From: Isoetes taiwanensis
Lineage: Eukaryota; Streptophyta; Lycopodiopsida; Isoetales; Isoetaceae
Length of the DNA stretch: 64,000 nucleotides
Assembly: GCA_021234155.1 (NCBI GenBank)
Contig: JAJEKV010000054.1
Coordinates: forward strand, 8,020,655-8,084,654
Direction of reading: 5' to 3'
Positions 28,631-39,784 of the stretch are shown piece by piece (within the stretch, counting starts at the first letter, position 1; every line of letters begins with the position of its first letter). The notes under the pieces were generated by a model. It saw only the letters and a program-made list of their open reading frames with translations, was not told the DNA's origin and did not search any database. The position numbers and the translations under genes are program-made.

Positions 28631-29930
28631 GGCGGCTAAGAAGACCAGCAAAGGAAGCAACAAGAATGAAGAACCAAAACTGAGAAAAGAAAACCGAGCA
28701 GAACAGACTAAAAAGAGACGAAGGAGCAGACAAATGGGTAGAAAAGAAGGAGCAGACGAATGGGTAGAAAAGCATGCAACAGCGAGTACCAAGGAACAGA
28801 GGAGCCGATTGAAGGGCTAGAAACGCATGCAGCAGCGAATGGACAGAACAACATGCACAAGCAAAAAAGGGCTGCCACAAAACCTGATGAAAATAGATGC
28901 TCCTAAGATAACCTCGCAGAATACAGCAGAGACATGGTAAGAACAGCATAAATAGACTAAGAGCCCCTGGAGCGGAACCAGCCAGCAAGCAAAGGACGAT
29001 GCCAACACCTATTCACCAGCGAGCACAAGAAGAAGTGATGAAGCAAAGGATGATGCCAAAAACCCAGTCGCTAACAGAAAAACAAAATCAGCAAAGAAGA
29101 GAAACGGTGAAAAGATCGGAAGGAGGAGCGCCAATAAGAGACCCAAGTGCACAGCAGAGAAAAAATCCAGAAAACACATAGCTAAGGATGAATCCGCCGC
29201 ACAGAACCCAGAGACAAAGATGGAGCAGGGAGCGAACCAACCAAGAGGAGCATGGCTGGGATCGGGCAAACAGAGGAGTGTGGCTGGGATGGGGCGAACA
29301 GGGGAGCGGAGGCATACCACCAGGGCTGGGATCGGGCTCCATGCCCAAGCATAGATATCAATTTCCAAGCTAGGATGGCCGGACGCGGATGCCTGTGCCA
29401 AAACCGAAGGGCTCCTTGACTAAAACCTATCGCCGTCTATGATGCAAAATGGGCGACAGAGCAAACGGAAAAATGGTAAATGGCCCCAGAGTCCAGCAAT
29501 TCCGAACCAAAAGCCAGCAACAGAGGCCCGACTCCACAGAAAACCTCCAACAAGAGACAAAGAAACCAAGAAAATGCATGGGAAATTCAACATGCGAACG
29601 CTGCACTAAGGAGAAAACAACAAACTAACACAAAATCTGCAAGACGAAATGGCGATCCAACATGCGAAACCCGAAAACAATAGAATCACGAAATCCATAA
29701 GAATCATAGCAATTCCTCATGCAAGCACCCACTGCAAGCAAAAGCCAAATAGAAAAACAAGATCTACGCTAGCACCGATCCAGAATTCCAGGCATAATCA
29801 ACAAGATAAGAAGAAGGCGTACCTTCCAAAGAATGGTAAGACAACTTGCGAAGAAGATGCCGGTAGCGAGGACGTGGAGACACGAGCCGAAGGAGAAGCT
29901 CCAGAAGAAATCCATCGATCGAAGAGCCAT
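28631..29930 (-). other. 5' untranslated region of the DIRS-like element
   Basis: Between the 5' terminal repeat and the first gag-like frame, the minus strand is pyrimidine-rich. It has long but motif-free open frames, which reflect composition rather than genes. Confidence 0.5.
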
Positions 29931-30060
29931 GGGAAGCCACGAGAACGAAGAAAATGCTGCTGTGAGAAGACGCCGATAACCGGTCTGCGAATGGAACTAG
30001 CCTAATATAGGGGCTCGTCCTTTCCCAGAATGGTGATCCGATGGCTCGGATCGATGGGAT
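29931..30060 (-). repeat. Split direct repeat A1 (5' terminus of the DIRS-like element)
   Basis: The 130 bp are near identical to 22533-22662. It ends in ...gatcgatgggat; host sequence continues cttggaatattgggcg. Confidence 0.92.
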
Positions 30061-30994
30061 CTTGGAATATTGGGCGTCCCCTCAGTGTAGTTTGTATGAT
30101 AAACCACCATGTTAGGTCTTGTCGATCGGTAAAGAAAAAAATCTGGTCAAAGAAGCTGGACGTGAGACTGATATTGATGGTCTAAATTTTGAAGTTGGAT
30201 ATATATGTATAAGTGTACATGTTCACAGTTGTCTGGAAGGACAAGCATCTCACTACCAGGGTACAGTTTGCTAGAGTTGACACACACTGACCCCAATTTT
30301 TGGTCCATTGTTGAAACCATTAGTTTTTTTTTGGTCCACACGTACTTTATTCAGAGACCACAGAAAAACCTACATGTAGGTCTGTGGAGGTGTGGTTTTA
30401 CTAATTGATGGTGTTGTTTTTTAAGTGGACAAGGAACGTCCACTGTTATTGTTTTAAGGAGCTGTGGTTTTTGTCTTTAGGAGGTGTAGTTTTTTAAGGA
30501 GGTATGTTTTTTGTTAAAAGAACTGTGGACTTGTGGTTTATAAGTAAGTGTAGTTTTGAAGGAGGTTTTTTTTAAAGCATGTATGGTTCACTAAAGGCAT
30601 ATGATATTTTAAGGTTCTTTATAGCCAATTTTGTAAGCACCATTATACAATCATTGCACTACTTCATCCATATAACACCTGTTATTACATGCCATGTGTA
30701 AAAATACAATATCTCATCTATTGTTCTTCTACCCCTCATGCTATAAGAAAACTAGAATGCAAAGGCATATTAAGATCCCAGAATTGAGTTGAATTGAATT
30801 TAACTTTAACATCCATGGGGACCAACAAATCTATTAGATCCTCTGTGTGTATGCTTGTGCATGTGCATGTGTGTTACTATAAGAGTTTTCCCTGATAGTC
30901 ATTTCAAAATATCAGTTAGAAATGTTAAAAAACATCATCATTTGAGTGTGCATATCTTTTTCTGCCATAGGGATTTGCAATAGCCAAATTTTCT
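30061..30994. other. Intergenic, G/T-rich low-complexity stretch
   Basis: No gene recognised. Between about 30,320 and 30,600 the plus strand is dominated by repeated ggtgtggtttt / ttaagga motifs of irregular length. The sequence then turns AT-rich before the minisatellite. Confidence 0.55.
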
Positions 30995-33900
30995 ACTTGG
31001 CTCAAACATGCCACCTAGGCTCAAACATGCCACCAAAGTGGCTCCAATATGCCACCTACCTAGGCTCAAACATGCTAAGTTGTCTCAAACATGCCACATG
31101 GGCTCCAACATGCCAAGGTAGCTCAAACATGCCACGTGGGCTCCAACATGCCACCTAGGCTCCAACATGCCAAGGTGTCCAAACATAGCAAGGTGGCTCA
31201 AACATGCCACGTGGCTCCAACATGCCACCTAGGCTCCAACATGCAAGATAGCTCGAAAATGCCACCTAGGCTCCAATATGCCACCTAGGCTCAAACATGC
31301 CAAGGTGGCTCAAACATGCCATGCATGCTCGAACATGCCACATAGGCTCAAGCATGCCAAGGTGGCTCACGACATGCCACCAAGGCTCCAACATGCCAAG
31401 GTGGCTCAAACATGCCACACAGGTTCCAACATGCCACCTAGGCTCCAACATGCCATGGTGTCCTAAACATGGCAAGGCGGCTCAAGCATGCCAAGGTGGC
31501 TCAAAAATGCCACGCAGGCTCCAACATGCCACCTACGCTCAAACATGCCAAGGTCGCTCAAACATGCCATCTAGGCTCCAACATGCCAAGGTGGCTCAAA
31601 CATGCCATGTGAGCTCCAACATGCCACCTCGGCTCCAACATGCCAAGGTGGCTCAAACATGGCAAGGTGGCTCAAACATGCCACGTGACCTCAACATGCC
31701 ACCTAGGCTCCAAAATGCAAGGTGGCTGAAACATGCCACCTAGGCTCCAACATGCCACCTAGGCTCAAACATGCCACCTAGGCTCACAACATGCCACCAA
31801 GGCTCCAACATACCAAGGTGGCTCCAACATGCCACCTAGGCTCCAACATGCCACCTAGGCTCAAACATGCCAAGGTGGCTCAAACATGCCACGCGGGCTC
31901 CAAATGCCACATAGGCTCCAACATGCCAAGGTGTATCAAACATGCCACGTGGTTCCAACATGCCACCTAGGCTCTGTCATATTTAAGGGTCTGAACGGGA
32001 CTTGAACACACTACCTCTGGAGTGGTAGCTGTGCATACTCACCGAAAAGCCACGATGGTTAATCGTCACAGGCTCCAACATGCAAGGTGGCTCAAACATG
32101 CCACCTAGGCTCAAACATGCCACGCAGGATCCAACATGCCACCTAGGCTCCAACATGCCAAGGTGGCTCAAAACATGCCACCTAGACTCCAACATGCCAC
32201 CAAGGCTCCAACATGCCAAGGTGGCTCAAACATGCCACGCAGGATCCAACATGCCACTTAGGTTCCAACATGCCAAGGTGGCTCAAAACATGCCACCTAG
32301 ACTCCAACATGCCACCTAGGATTCAACATGCCAAGGTGGCTTAAATATGCCAAGGTGGCTCAAACATGCCACGCAGGCTCCAACATGCCACCTAAAACAT
32401 GTTATGCGGGCTCCAACATACCAAGATGGCTCAAACATGCCACTAGGCTCCAACATGCCAAGGTGGCTCAAACATGGCAAGGTGGCTCAAACATGCCATC
32501 TAGGCTAAAACATGCCAAGGTGGCTCAAACATGCCATGCAGGCACCAAAATGCCACCTAAGCTCCAACATGCCACCTACGCTCAAACATGCGAAGGTGGC
32601 TCAAACATGCCACATGCGGTCCAACATGCCAAGGTGGCTCAAACTTGCCACGTGGGCTCCAATATGCCACCTAGGCTCCAACATGCCAAGGTGGCTCAAA
32701 CATGCCGCGTGGCTTCAACATGTCACCTAGGCTCCAACATGCAAGGTGGCTCAAACATGCCAAGGTGGCTCACAACATGCCACCTAGGCTCCAACATGCC
32801 AAGGTGGCTCAAACATGCCACCTAGGCTAAAACATGCCAAGGTGGCCACGCGGGCACCAAAATGTCACCTAGGCTCCAACATGCGACCTACGCTCAAACA
32901 TTCCAAGGTGGCTCAAACATGCCACATGCGCTCCAACATGCCACCTAGGCTCCAACATGCCAAGGTGGCTCAAACTTGCCACGTGGGCTCCAATATGCCA
33001 CCTAGGCTCCAACATGCCAAGGTGGCTCAAACATGCCACGTGGCTTCAACATGTCACCTAGGCTCCAACATGCAAGGTGGCTCAAACATGCCACCTAGGC
33101 TCCAACATGCCACCTAGGCTCAAACATGCCAAGGTGTCTCAAACATGCCACGCATGCTCCAACATGCCACCTAGGCTCAAACAGGCCAAGGTGGCTCACA
33201 ACAAGGTCCAACATGCCAAGGTGGCTCAAAATGCCACCTAGGCTCCAACATGCCACCTAGTCTCAAATATGCCAAGGTGACGCAAACATGCCAAGGTGGC
33301 TCAAACATGCCACGTGGACTCCAAATGCCACATAGGCTCCAACATGCCAAGGTGCCTCAAATATGCCATGTGGGCTCCAACATGCCAAGGTGCCTCAAAC
33401 ATGCCACCAAAGCTCCAACATGCCACCTAGGCTAAACATGCCAAGGTGGCTCAAACATGTCATGCGGGCCAAGGTGGCTCACATGCCAAGGTGGCTTCAA
33501 CATGCCACCTAGGCTCAAACATACCAAGTTTGGCTCACAACATGCAACCGAGGCTCCAACATGCCAAGGTGGCTCAAACATGCCACCTAGGCTCCAACAT
33601 GCCACCTAGGCTCAAACATGCCAAGGTGGTGCAAACATGCCAAGGTGGCTCAAACATGCCATGCGGCTCCAAATGCCACATAGGCTCCAACACGCCAAGG
33701 TGCCTCAAATATGCCATGTGGGCTCCAACATGCCAAGGTGGCTCAAACATGCCACCTAGGCTAAAACATGCCTGGATGGCTCAAACATGTCACCCAGCTC
33801 CAACGTGCCAAGGTGGCTCACATGCCAAGGTGGCTCCAACATGCTACCTAGGCTCAAACATGCCAAGGTGGCTCACAACATGCCATATGGGCTCCAACAT

Positions 33901-34208
33901 GCCAAGGTGGCTCAAACATGACACGTGGGCTCCAACATGCCACCAAGGCTCCAACATGCCACCTAGGCTAAAACATGCCAAGGTGGCTCCAACAGGCCAC
34001 CTAGGCTCCAACATGCCAAGGTGACCCCAACATGCCACCTAGACCCCAGGCTAAAACATGCCAAGGTGGCTCAAACATGCCAAGGTGGCTCCAACATGCC
34101 ACCTAGGCTCAAACATGCCACCCAATGTGGCTTAGACATACCACGTGAGCTCTAACATTCCGCGTGGACCCCAACATGCCACGTAGGCTCCAACATGCCA
34201 AGGTGCTT
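30995..34208. repeat. 3.2-kb minisatellite with a 19-bp unit
   Basis: The unit is gctc[a/c]aacatgcca followed by a variable tail, most often aggtg, cctag or cgtgg. About 160 units are present. Variants alternate in no fixed order, although triplets such as (cctag)(aggtg)(cgtgg) recur. Long open frames here are by-products: 19 is not a multiple of 3, so every plus frame reads the same 19-residue repeat (MPPRLQHAKVAQTCHVGSN-like) in rotated phase. One non-repeat interruption lies at 31,976-32,071. Confidence 0.97.
31976..32071 (-). other. Non-satellite interruption, possibly tRNA-derived
   Basis: About 96 bp unrelated to the 19-bp unit. On the minus strand it contains a possible anticodon arm, ctacc-actccaga-ggtag, followed by gtgtgttcaagtcccg, which resembles a tRNA T-arm/B box. 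Acceptor-stem pairing is not evident, so I call it tRNA-like at most. It could be a degenerate SINE head or unrelated DNA captured in the satellite. Confidence 0.35.
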
Positions 34209-37200
34209 GGTAATTATAAAAAGCTTGCTAGATGTGCCACAAAAGCCATGAGACATGATAAGCTATCTCGATGCATGGATACAAACTGGCTTTGAGCGAT
34301 GGCTAAAAAAAGCCTTATGATAGCAGAACCATGTACTCAAAAGACAAAAATAATACTACTAATTCAGTTGTTGTCAATCCGACTCAACAAATGTTGATTT
34401 TGCTGCCTCTAGTTAGTGATCCAGATACTCCTCTGGGCAAAATGATAACCACGTGCGAGAAAGCAAAGTATAGCCTTTCAATTCAGTTATTCCCCCAATC
34501 CAAGTTAGTTTGAAATTAGTTTTGTTTATTATCCTATTTTAGCTAGTATTCATTAGTTTATTTGATACGATTCTTAATATTTTGTGATGTTGATATGATC
34601 TTGAAGTAATATTCACAGATAACAACTTGAAGAACAAGATCAACTTGGGTTTATATTCTAGCAAACCTGATTGGAGCATATAGTTTACCGCCCAACTGGA
34701 TTCACTGGGTTTACTTCCATTTTCCTCTTCTTGTCGACCGATGTAATCTAACAATAGAAACATCATCCACCTACAAGACGCACTTGACACCTGGCTGCAA
34801 TGTTTATAACCTCAGAATGCTTGAAACCCTGGACATGCGTTTGTGCAAGATGCAAAAAAGAATAGTGCTAATTTTAACATTAACATATAAGTCTAACATT
34901 AAATTAAACTTTATTAATCAATTAGATCTAACATTGAACTGAACCTTATTAAGATATAAAAGAAAAAAAAAAAACATTTGCCAATGAGGAATGGAATGAG
35001 AGCATTTACAAATTAGGTTGACATGAAACTCCTATAAAATATGCTCCTACAAAATATCCAAAGAAAATGTACACTTATGAAATATATGACTTCTTTATTA
35101 AGATGAAAAACCTTTGTTTGGGAATAGAATGAAGGAAGGAAAGACACTATCAATGTCATATAATAAAATTATATGGCATCATTCATTATCAGTCAAATAA
35201 TAAAAAATAAAGGTGATGTGGGTATGCAGAAGAAAAATTATATATGGCCCACATCATTGCAGCCTAAAATTTGATCTAGAATAACATTTTCTTCCAATTC
35301 AATCTTTGTCTCAAGACGCTTCGGCTTCATCATATTCATCGAATTCAAGTTTCAGGCAAGTTTGATAAGATGGTCAATTAGTAGATAGGTTTGATAAGAT
35401 TGTCATTAATAACATGTGATGAACTGAATATTTATTTTGGAGCTCAAGTGACTTCCATTCTCATCTACCTCAACTTCGTCAGTTCTTATGTCCATTTATA
35501 TTGCAATTACAATTTAGATTTTTGAGTCATGTTAACTAAGCTTCAACTGTTAGTGAAGAACTGCTTCAGAAGTTCAAAATATGTTTGGCTCCAAACTGCA
35601 TCTCTAATCCCAGACAGCCCGATTGTGAGAGGATACATGGGATCAAATAAGGGTCAAAACTCCATGCCACGTCAAAAAAGTGTGACCAATGGAGAGGCGA
35701 GCTTGTATAGATCCTTTATACTGAGCTCTTAAGTGCCTTTCAAGTGTCATTCATAGATAGGTTCGGCAATGCATGTTCCTCTTGGTGTGGTTGTCAGATT
35801 GGATAGATTCACAGAAATAATAATGACATTTGCTCCTGTCCTTAATTTGCGTCAAGAGAGCTCAGATCGATCTGCTCGCTCCTCCTACTAGTACTTCTAT
35901 TCTAACACTCCCACTGACTCAAATTTATAATTAGAGATGGTTACATGTTCGGCCATAGTCAGAAATGAATTTGAAAGCTTTGTTGTATCAACAGGATTCT
36001 TTGCAATTCTCCAACCTGGAATAAGTGGTGAATGGCAGGAGGAATGATCCAGGAGGAATGTTGTTTCTATACATTGGATGGTCCTGGTGATTGGTTTCCA
36101 ATCAGGCAAAGAGATATATCTATAAGTGAGACCTGTATACACTCCAACCAATATGGCAAAGAAAAACATAAGTAAAGGATGAACTTTTCCACGGTTGGAA
36201 GCAAATTGTGGGTATGTATTTTTCTCAATCAATTGGTTCAGTTATTCATTGCGCAATTCATTTTTTTTTCATGTTTGTATATATCGGAAAGTGGAAGACA
36301 GTCTATTCATACTCGATATGCAGTGTTCTCCATTGCTTCCACCAAGACCTGGGCTCTTTGTCATTTTAAGGCAGCACTCTAGTGTGGCTCAGAGAAAAGC
36401 GGGTACGGTTCTAGAGGTATGAATACTCTTCATGAAGCTCCAAGGTTATTGAGCTTCTATTGTGAGTTTGTCCAAGCTACAGTGCAGGCCTCTGGATTCC
36501 ACTTCTATCTACAATCAGATTCTACAGTATTGATTGAGTATGAAGGTTTAAATTTTCTACTTCACAAAGATGCGAGATATTAAATAGTGTATGAAATATA
36601 TCACAGTGTTAGAAGCATTTTAGGTAGATGGCATCTCAAGCAGCAGTATAACTTAGACGATGGTAGAGATAGGTTGAAGATCAAGTTCTTTTAGTAAGTG
36701 ATAGAAATGGCACAGAACTATTGGCCGAAGTCATTGTGGTACAACATCATCTAAAGAGCAGAGGCAAAATAGAGGTAGATCTAATATCTTCAATGCAAAT
36801 GCCAGCTAATATGTTTTTCAGATCTCGTTTTTGAACAAACGTTCGAGCTGGATATGACTGAGAAAATACTACCTAGGATATTGGGACCCATTATCACATT
36901 GGGACCATTGTTTGGTTGCATACATGCAACATCATATATCCGCATTTTAAAATCCAAAAAAACTGACCTATGGTTGACTTTCATTATTTGCAATGCAACA
37001 ATTGTAAAGAAAAGAATGCTTACATGGTGTGGTCACATGAGAGTGACCTGTAACTCTTTTACTTGTCAATAGTCATCCAAAACATTGTTTCCAGCTTCTA
37101 GCAAGATCTGCAACTTGTTGAAAGCTCAAGGCATGACCTAGATGTTATAATTATTCATGAGTTCTTGGGTAGTGATCAAGAGCGCAAAGAACATGGTGCT

Positions 37201-38369
37201 GAAATTTTAGGGATCTTGAAATTTCACCCGAAATATAGTGTTTTTTACAATTCGTAACTCTGTCAATTTCTGTTGGATGATGATAAGCGACGCCGATAGA
37301 TAACGCTGTTGGAAACACCAAATTTAAGTGCCCTAAAATTTCATCGAAGAATTTTTAGGAGCAAAAAAATTTCGCTCAAAATTTTCTAGTGGCTGACTGC
37401 TGACATGCTTCGCCACTTGAAGCCGCCAAAAACTTTATTGCTCCTAAAGATTACTCCTTCCATAATCCTTAGGATCATAAAACCAAGTCACTTATTCACC
37501 TTTCGCGGTGGCCATGTGGTCCAGACCATATTTATGATATAACACCATGTTAGTTAGGCTTCGAAATTCCCAATTGACATAATTGGCAAACTTATTGGTG
37601 TAGGTTAATGTGTTGAATTTTTTTAAGATTTGAATTAAAAATACCAAATTTCGTATATAAACTCTGTTTTTACGACCAGTTTTTTCTCACTATATAAAAA
37701 ACTCAAAATTTCTTGATTTTAACTGAAATTTGAGGAGACTAACTCTCTTTTGCGATGTCTAATGTCAATCACTCTAACATCAGCTGTAAGCCACGTGAAT
37801 GGGACTCCGGTCCAGTTATCATGCCGCCTTTGCCGTCATATAATATACAATTTTCTACTTATCCTTTTTTCTATGTTGGCCGCCTTTGCTATTGCGTATG
37901 ACATTATTTCCTGCTCGCCTTCCTTGCCGTATTGGCTTGAGAATTGCTATAATAATCTACACCCTTTGTTATCGACATCCCTATCAAAACACTATGTATT
38001 GCCCATTTTCCTAATTGTCAACTTCAATGCTGGCATTGTCAATAATACTAACTAGAACAATGCACATGAATGCTCGATGTCATTCATGGTCACATCACTC
38101 TACGAAATGATATTAAGTGGTGGTTGGCATCCTTATTGGCTAATTAACATTTGAGTTGTTGCATTCATCTCCATGAAATAGTAAAATGGCAATATCACAA
38201 TGGCGGTTGCACAAATGGGAACCACTACTTCATTTGTCAAAAATCAAGGAGCGCATTGTTTCACTTAATCAATAACAATGAATGTGTTGAACATCTAAAT
38301 ATCTTTGGGGCCAAATTTGACATACAATATTTCTTTTGAAGTACCTAAACAATAAGATAAAATCCAAAA
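34209..38369. other. Intergenic, no gene recognised
   Basis: About 4.2 kb of mostly AT-rich DNA. Open frames are short (under 112 codons) and carry no family signature on either strand. One at 37,750-38,055 (+) encodes a hydrophobic stretch (FLLILFSMLAAFAIAYDII) that could be membrane-spanning, but nothing else supports it as a gene. Decayed repeats are the likeliest content. Confidence 0.55.
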
Positions 38370-38610
38370 TGTCCTCCGAGTAACACTTCTGCTCTGCCTA
38401 TTCTCTCACTAGGGTTTTGCTCCTAGACCCCCAAAATGTTGTGCGCATATCGTTTTTGAGTCCCCATTTTGGATTCTGCACGTCGAAAATGTCCTACATG
38501 CAACCCTTCTCTCCTGCCTATTCTCTCACTAGGGTTTTGCCCCTAGTTCCCGAAAACATTGTGCGTATATCGTTTTTGGATTCTGGGCGTCCAAAACGTC
38601 CTACTAGCAA
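38370..38610. repeat. Imperfect tandem repeat, about 117-bp unit, two copies
   Basis: Two head-to-tail copies share ctgcctattctctcactagg followed by gttttgc[t/c]cctag, and then attgtgcg[c/t]atatcgttttt. Edges are diverged. Confidence 0.75.
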
Positions 38611-38929
38611 CACTTCCTCTTTGCCCTAGCTCTGCTTATACCTACCTCATCTCCCACATCCCAAACAGCCATACCCACTTATGGAACCCCCTACCATGAT
38701 CCCAATCTGGATGTCCCTTGACCCAACTCCATGCCCCTGATCGTGATCCCCATGCCCAGCCCCTCTTGACTTAGCCTCATACCCAGGAACACCAACAACC
38801 TGACTACCCCTCACATGATAAGCTCTCATGGGAGGACCAAGTGTTTGGGCCACCATGAAAACAGTCCAGGCTAGACGACAAAGACAAGGGGGAGCCCATA
38901 CCCCAACTGCAACAAGCACCTACTGCGGC

Positions 38930-39784
38930 AACCAGCCTCGATCCGACTATCAAAGAGCTCCAGAAGTGGAGATGCATGAGCCACAAGCTAATGGTGTGCA
39001 GCCTGATAGATGAGGCAGAAGAGAACCTCATCCACCAGCTCCAGACATAGATCCTTGCCTAGATATATGCCCGTACACATTGTTAAAGCAAGCCGCCATG
39101 GAGCCCAGCATCCTGATCGCCCTCGGCTGGTCATGTTTACAGTCAAAGATGCACATGAGCGAGCATCCATTTTGCTTCTGACAGGCAGTTGAAGGAGACT
39201 ACCCTAATGCGTTGACCAAGATCTGACCTCTGCACAACAAGAAGACCATGTGCACGTCCGCAGATAGGGAAGAGTTGTGGGACTGATCCGTGGCAAGATG
39301 CAGATCTTCCAGCTGTCAAATGTTGCTACAAGTGCTGCAAACCCTCGGAGCCCTCTTGCTGAGGCCCCAGCTGCTCCGACCCATGAACGCATATCCTTCT
39401 TCGATTGCCTCACCTGCCACTGCCTACACGCCGCATGTTATTTCCATCTCTACCATCCCCCTTGTGCTACGGCCATCGAATCTGCAGATGCAGCTTCTAA
39501 CAACAACAAATAGGAATTGTGCTTCTCTGTATGGTCTCCTGGAAGTGTCGAGGCTTCCCATGGCAGAAGAAAGATGGTCTCAACTCAGTTGCTACTGACA
39601 TGGACCTTATCTTTCGCATGGAAATGTGGGAGCATGCAGGACACAAACTACCTGACTTGCTAGGATACCAGTGCTACTCCGTCTTCAATGACTGCATAGG
39701 AAAGAGGGAACACGGGGGCAAGACAGACAAGCACAACTGGTATCTATGACTTGAGGGATCCACCTCCTTTGTATAATATATCTT
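38930..39784 (+). pseudogene. L1-type LINE fragment: ORF1 C-terminus and start of ORF2 endonuclease
   Basis: In broken frames, ORF1-like pieces include LQKWRCMSHKLMVCSLIDEA, PRLVMFTVKDAHERASILLL, then DQDLTSAQQEDHVHVRR. The last fits the C-terminal domain of L1-type ORF1 proteins (the conserved DLTPAQQ-E motif). After a gap, the frame at 39,534-39,730 encodes the start of an APE endonuclease: VSWKCRGFPWQKK, DMDLIFRMEMWEHAGHKLPD, LLGYQCYSVFND. The next frame gives LRDPPPLYNISLS, matching the strand after the glycine loop and running right up to the LTR boundary. This LINE differs from the one at 11.7 kb. It continues after the LTR element at 51.2 kb, so the LTR element probably split it. Confidence 0.72.

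Larger units (their letters stand above)
21759..30060 (-). mobile_element. DIRS/PAT-like tyrosine-recombinase retrotransposon, structurally complete
   Basis: An 8.3-kb element on the minus strand bounded by split direct repeats. In element orientation: a 130-bp repeat A1 (30060-29931) at the 5' end, then gag remnants, RT/RNase H and tyrosine recombinase. Next come a 40-bp repeat B1 (22700-22661) directly abutting A2 (22662-22533), about 730 bp more, and B2 (21798-21759) at the 3' end. The A copies differ at one base that I can see; the B copies are identical over 40 bp. The A1...B1A2...B2 order is the hallmark of PAT-like DIRS elements, which lack LTRs and integrase and integrate from circular DNA by tyrosine recombinase. 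Both outer ends and the internal junction share the dinucleotide AT, and no target duplication is seen. Confidence 0.9.

Noticed and set aside
22717-29401. Numerous long minus-strand frames rich in Ser, Leu and Phe, and plus-strand Lys/Arg/Glu-rich frames, in the DIRS-like element
   Set aside because: They overlap the RT and recombinase ORFs in other frames or reflect the strong purine/pyrimidine skew. They have no motifs.
31091-34038. Many open frames of 60-190 codons encoding HAKVAQTCH-like repeats
   Set aside because: They are by-products of a 19-bp minisatellite that lacks stops; all three frames give the same cycle.
30995-34208. Possible CRISPR-like array of short repeats
   Set aside because: There are no unique spacers. 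Units abut directly and vary by point changes, and the genome is a plant's.
35897-36422. Overlapping frames on both strands (111 and 75 codons)
   Set aside because: No family signature, no splice-supported extension, and neighbouring DNA is anonymous.
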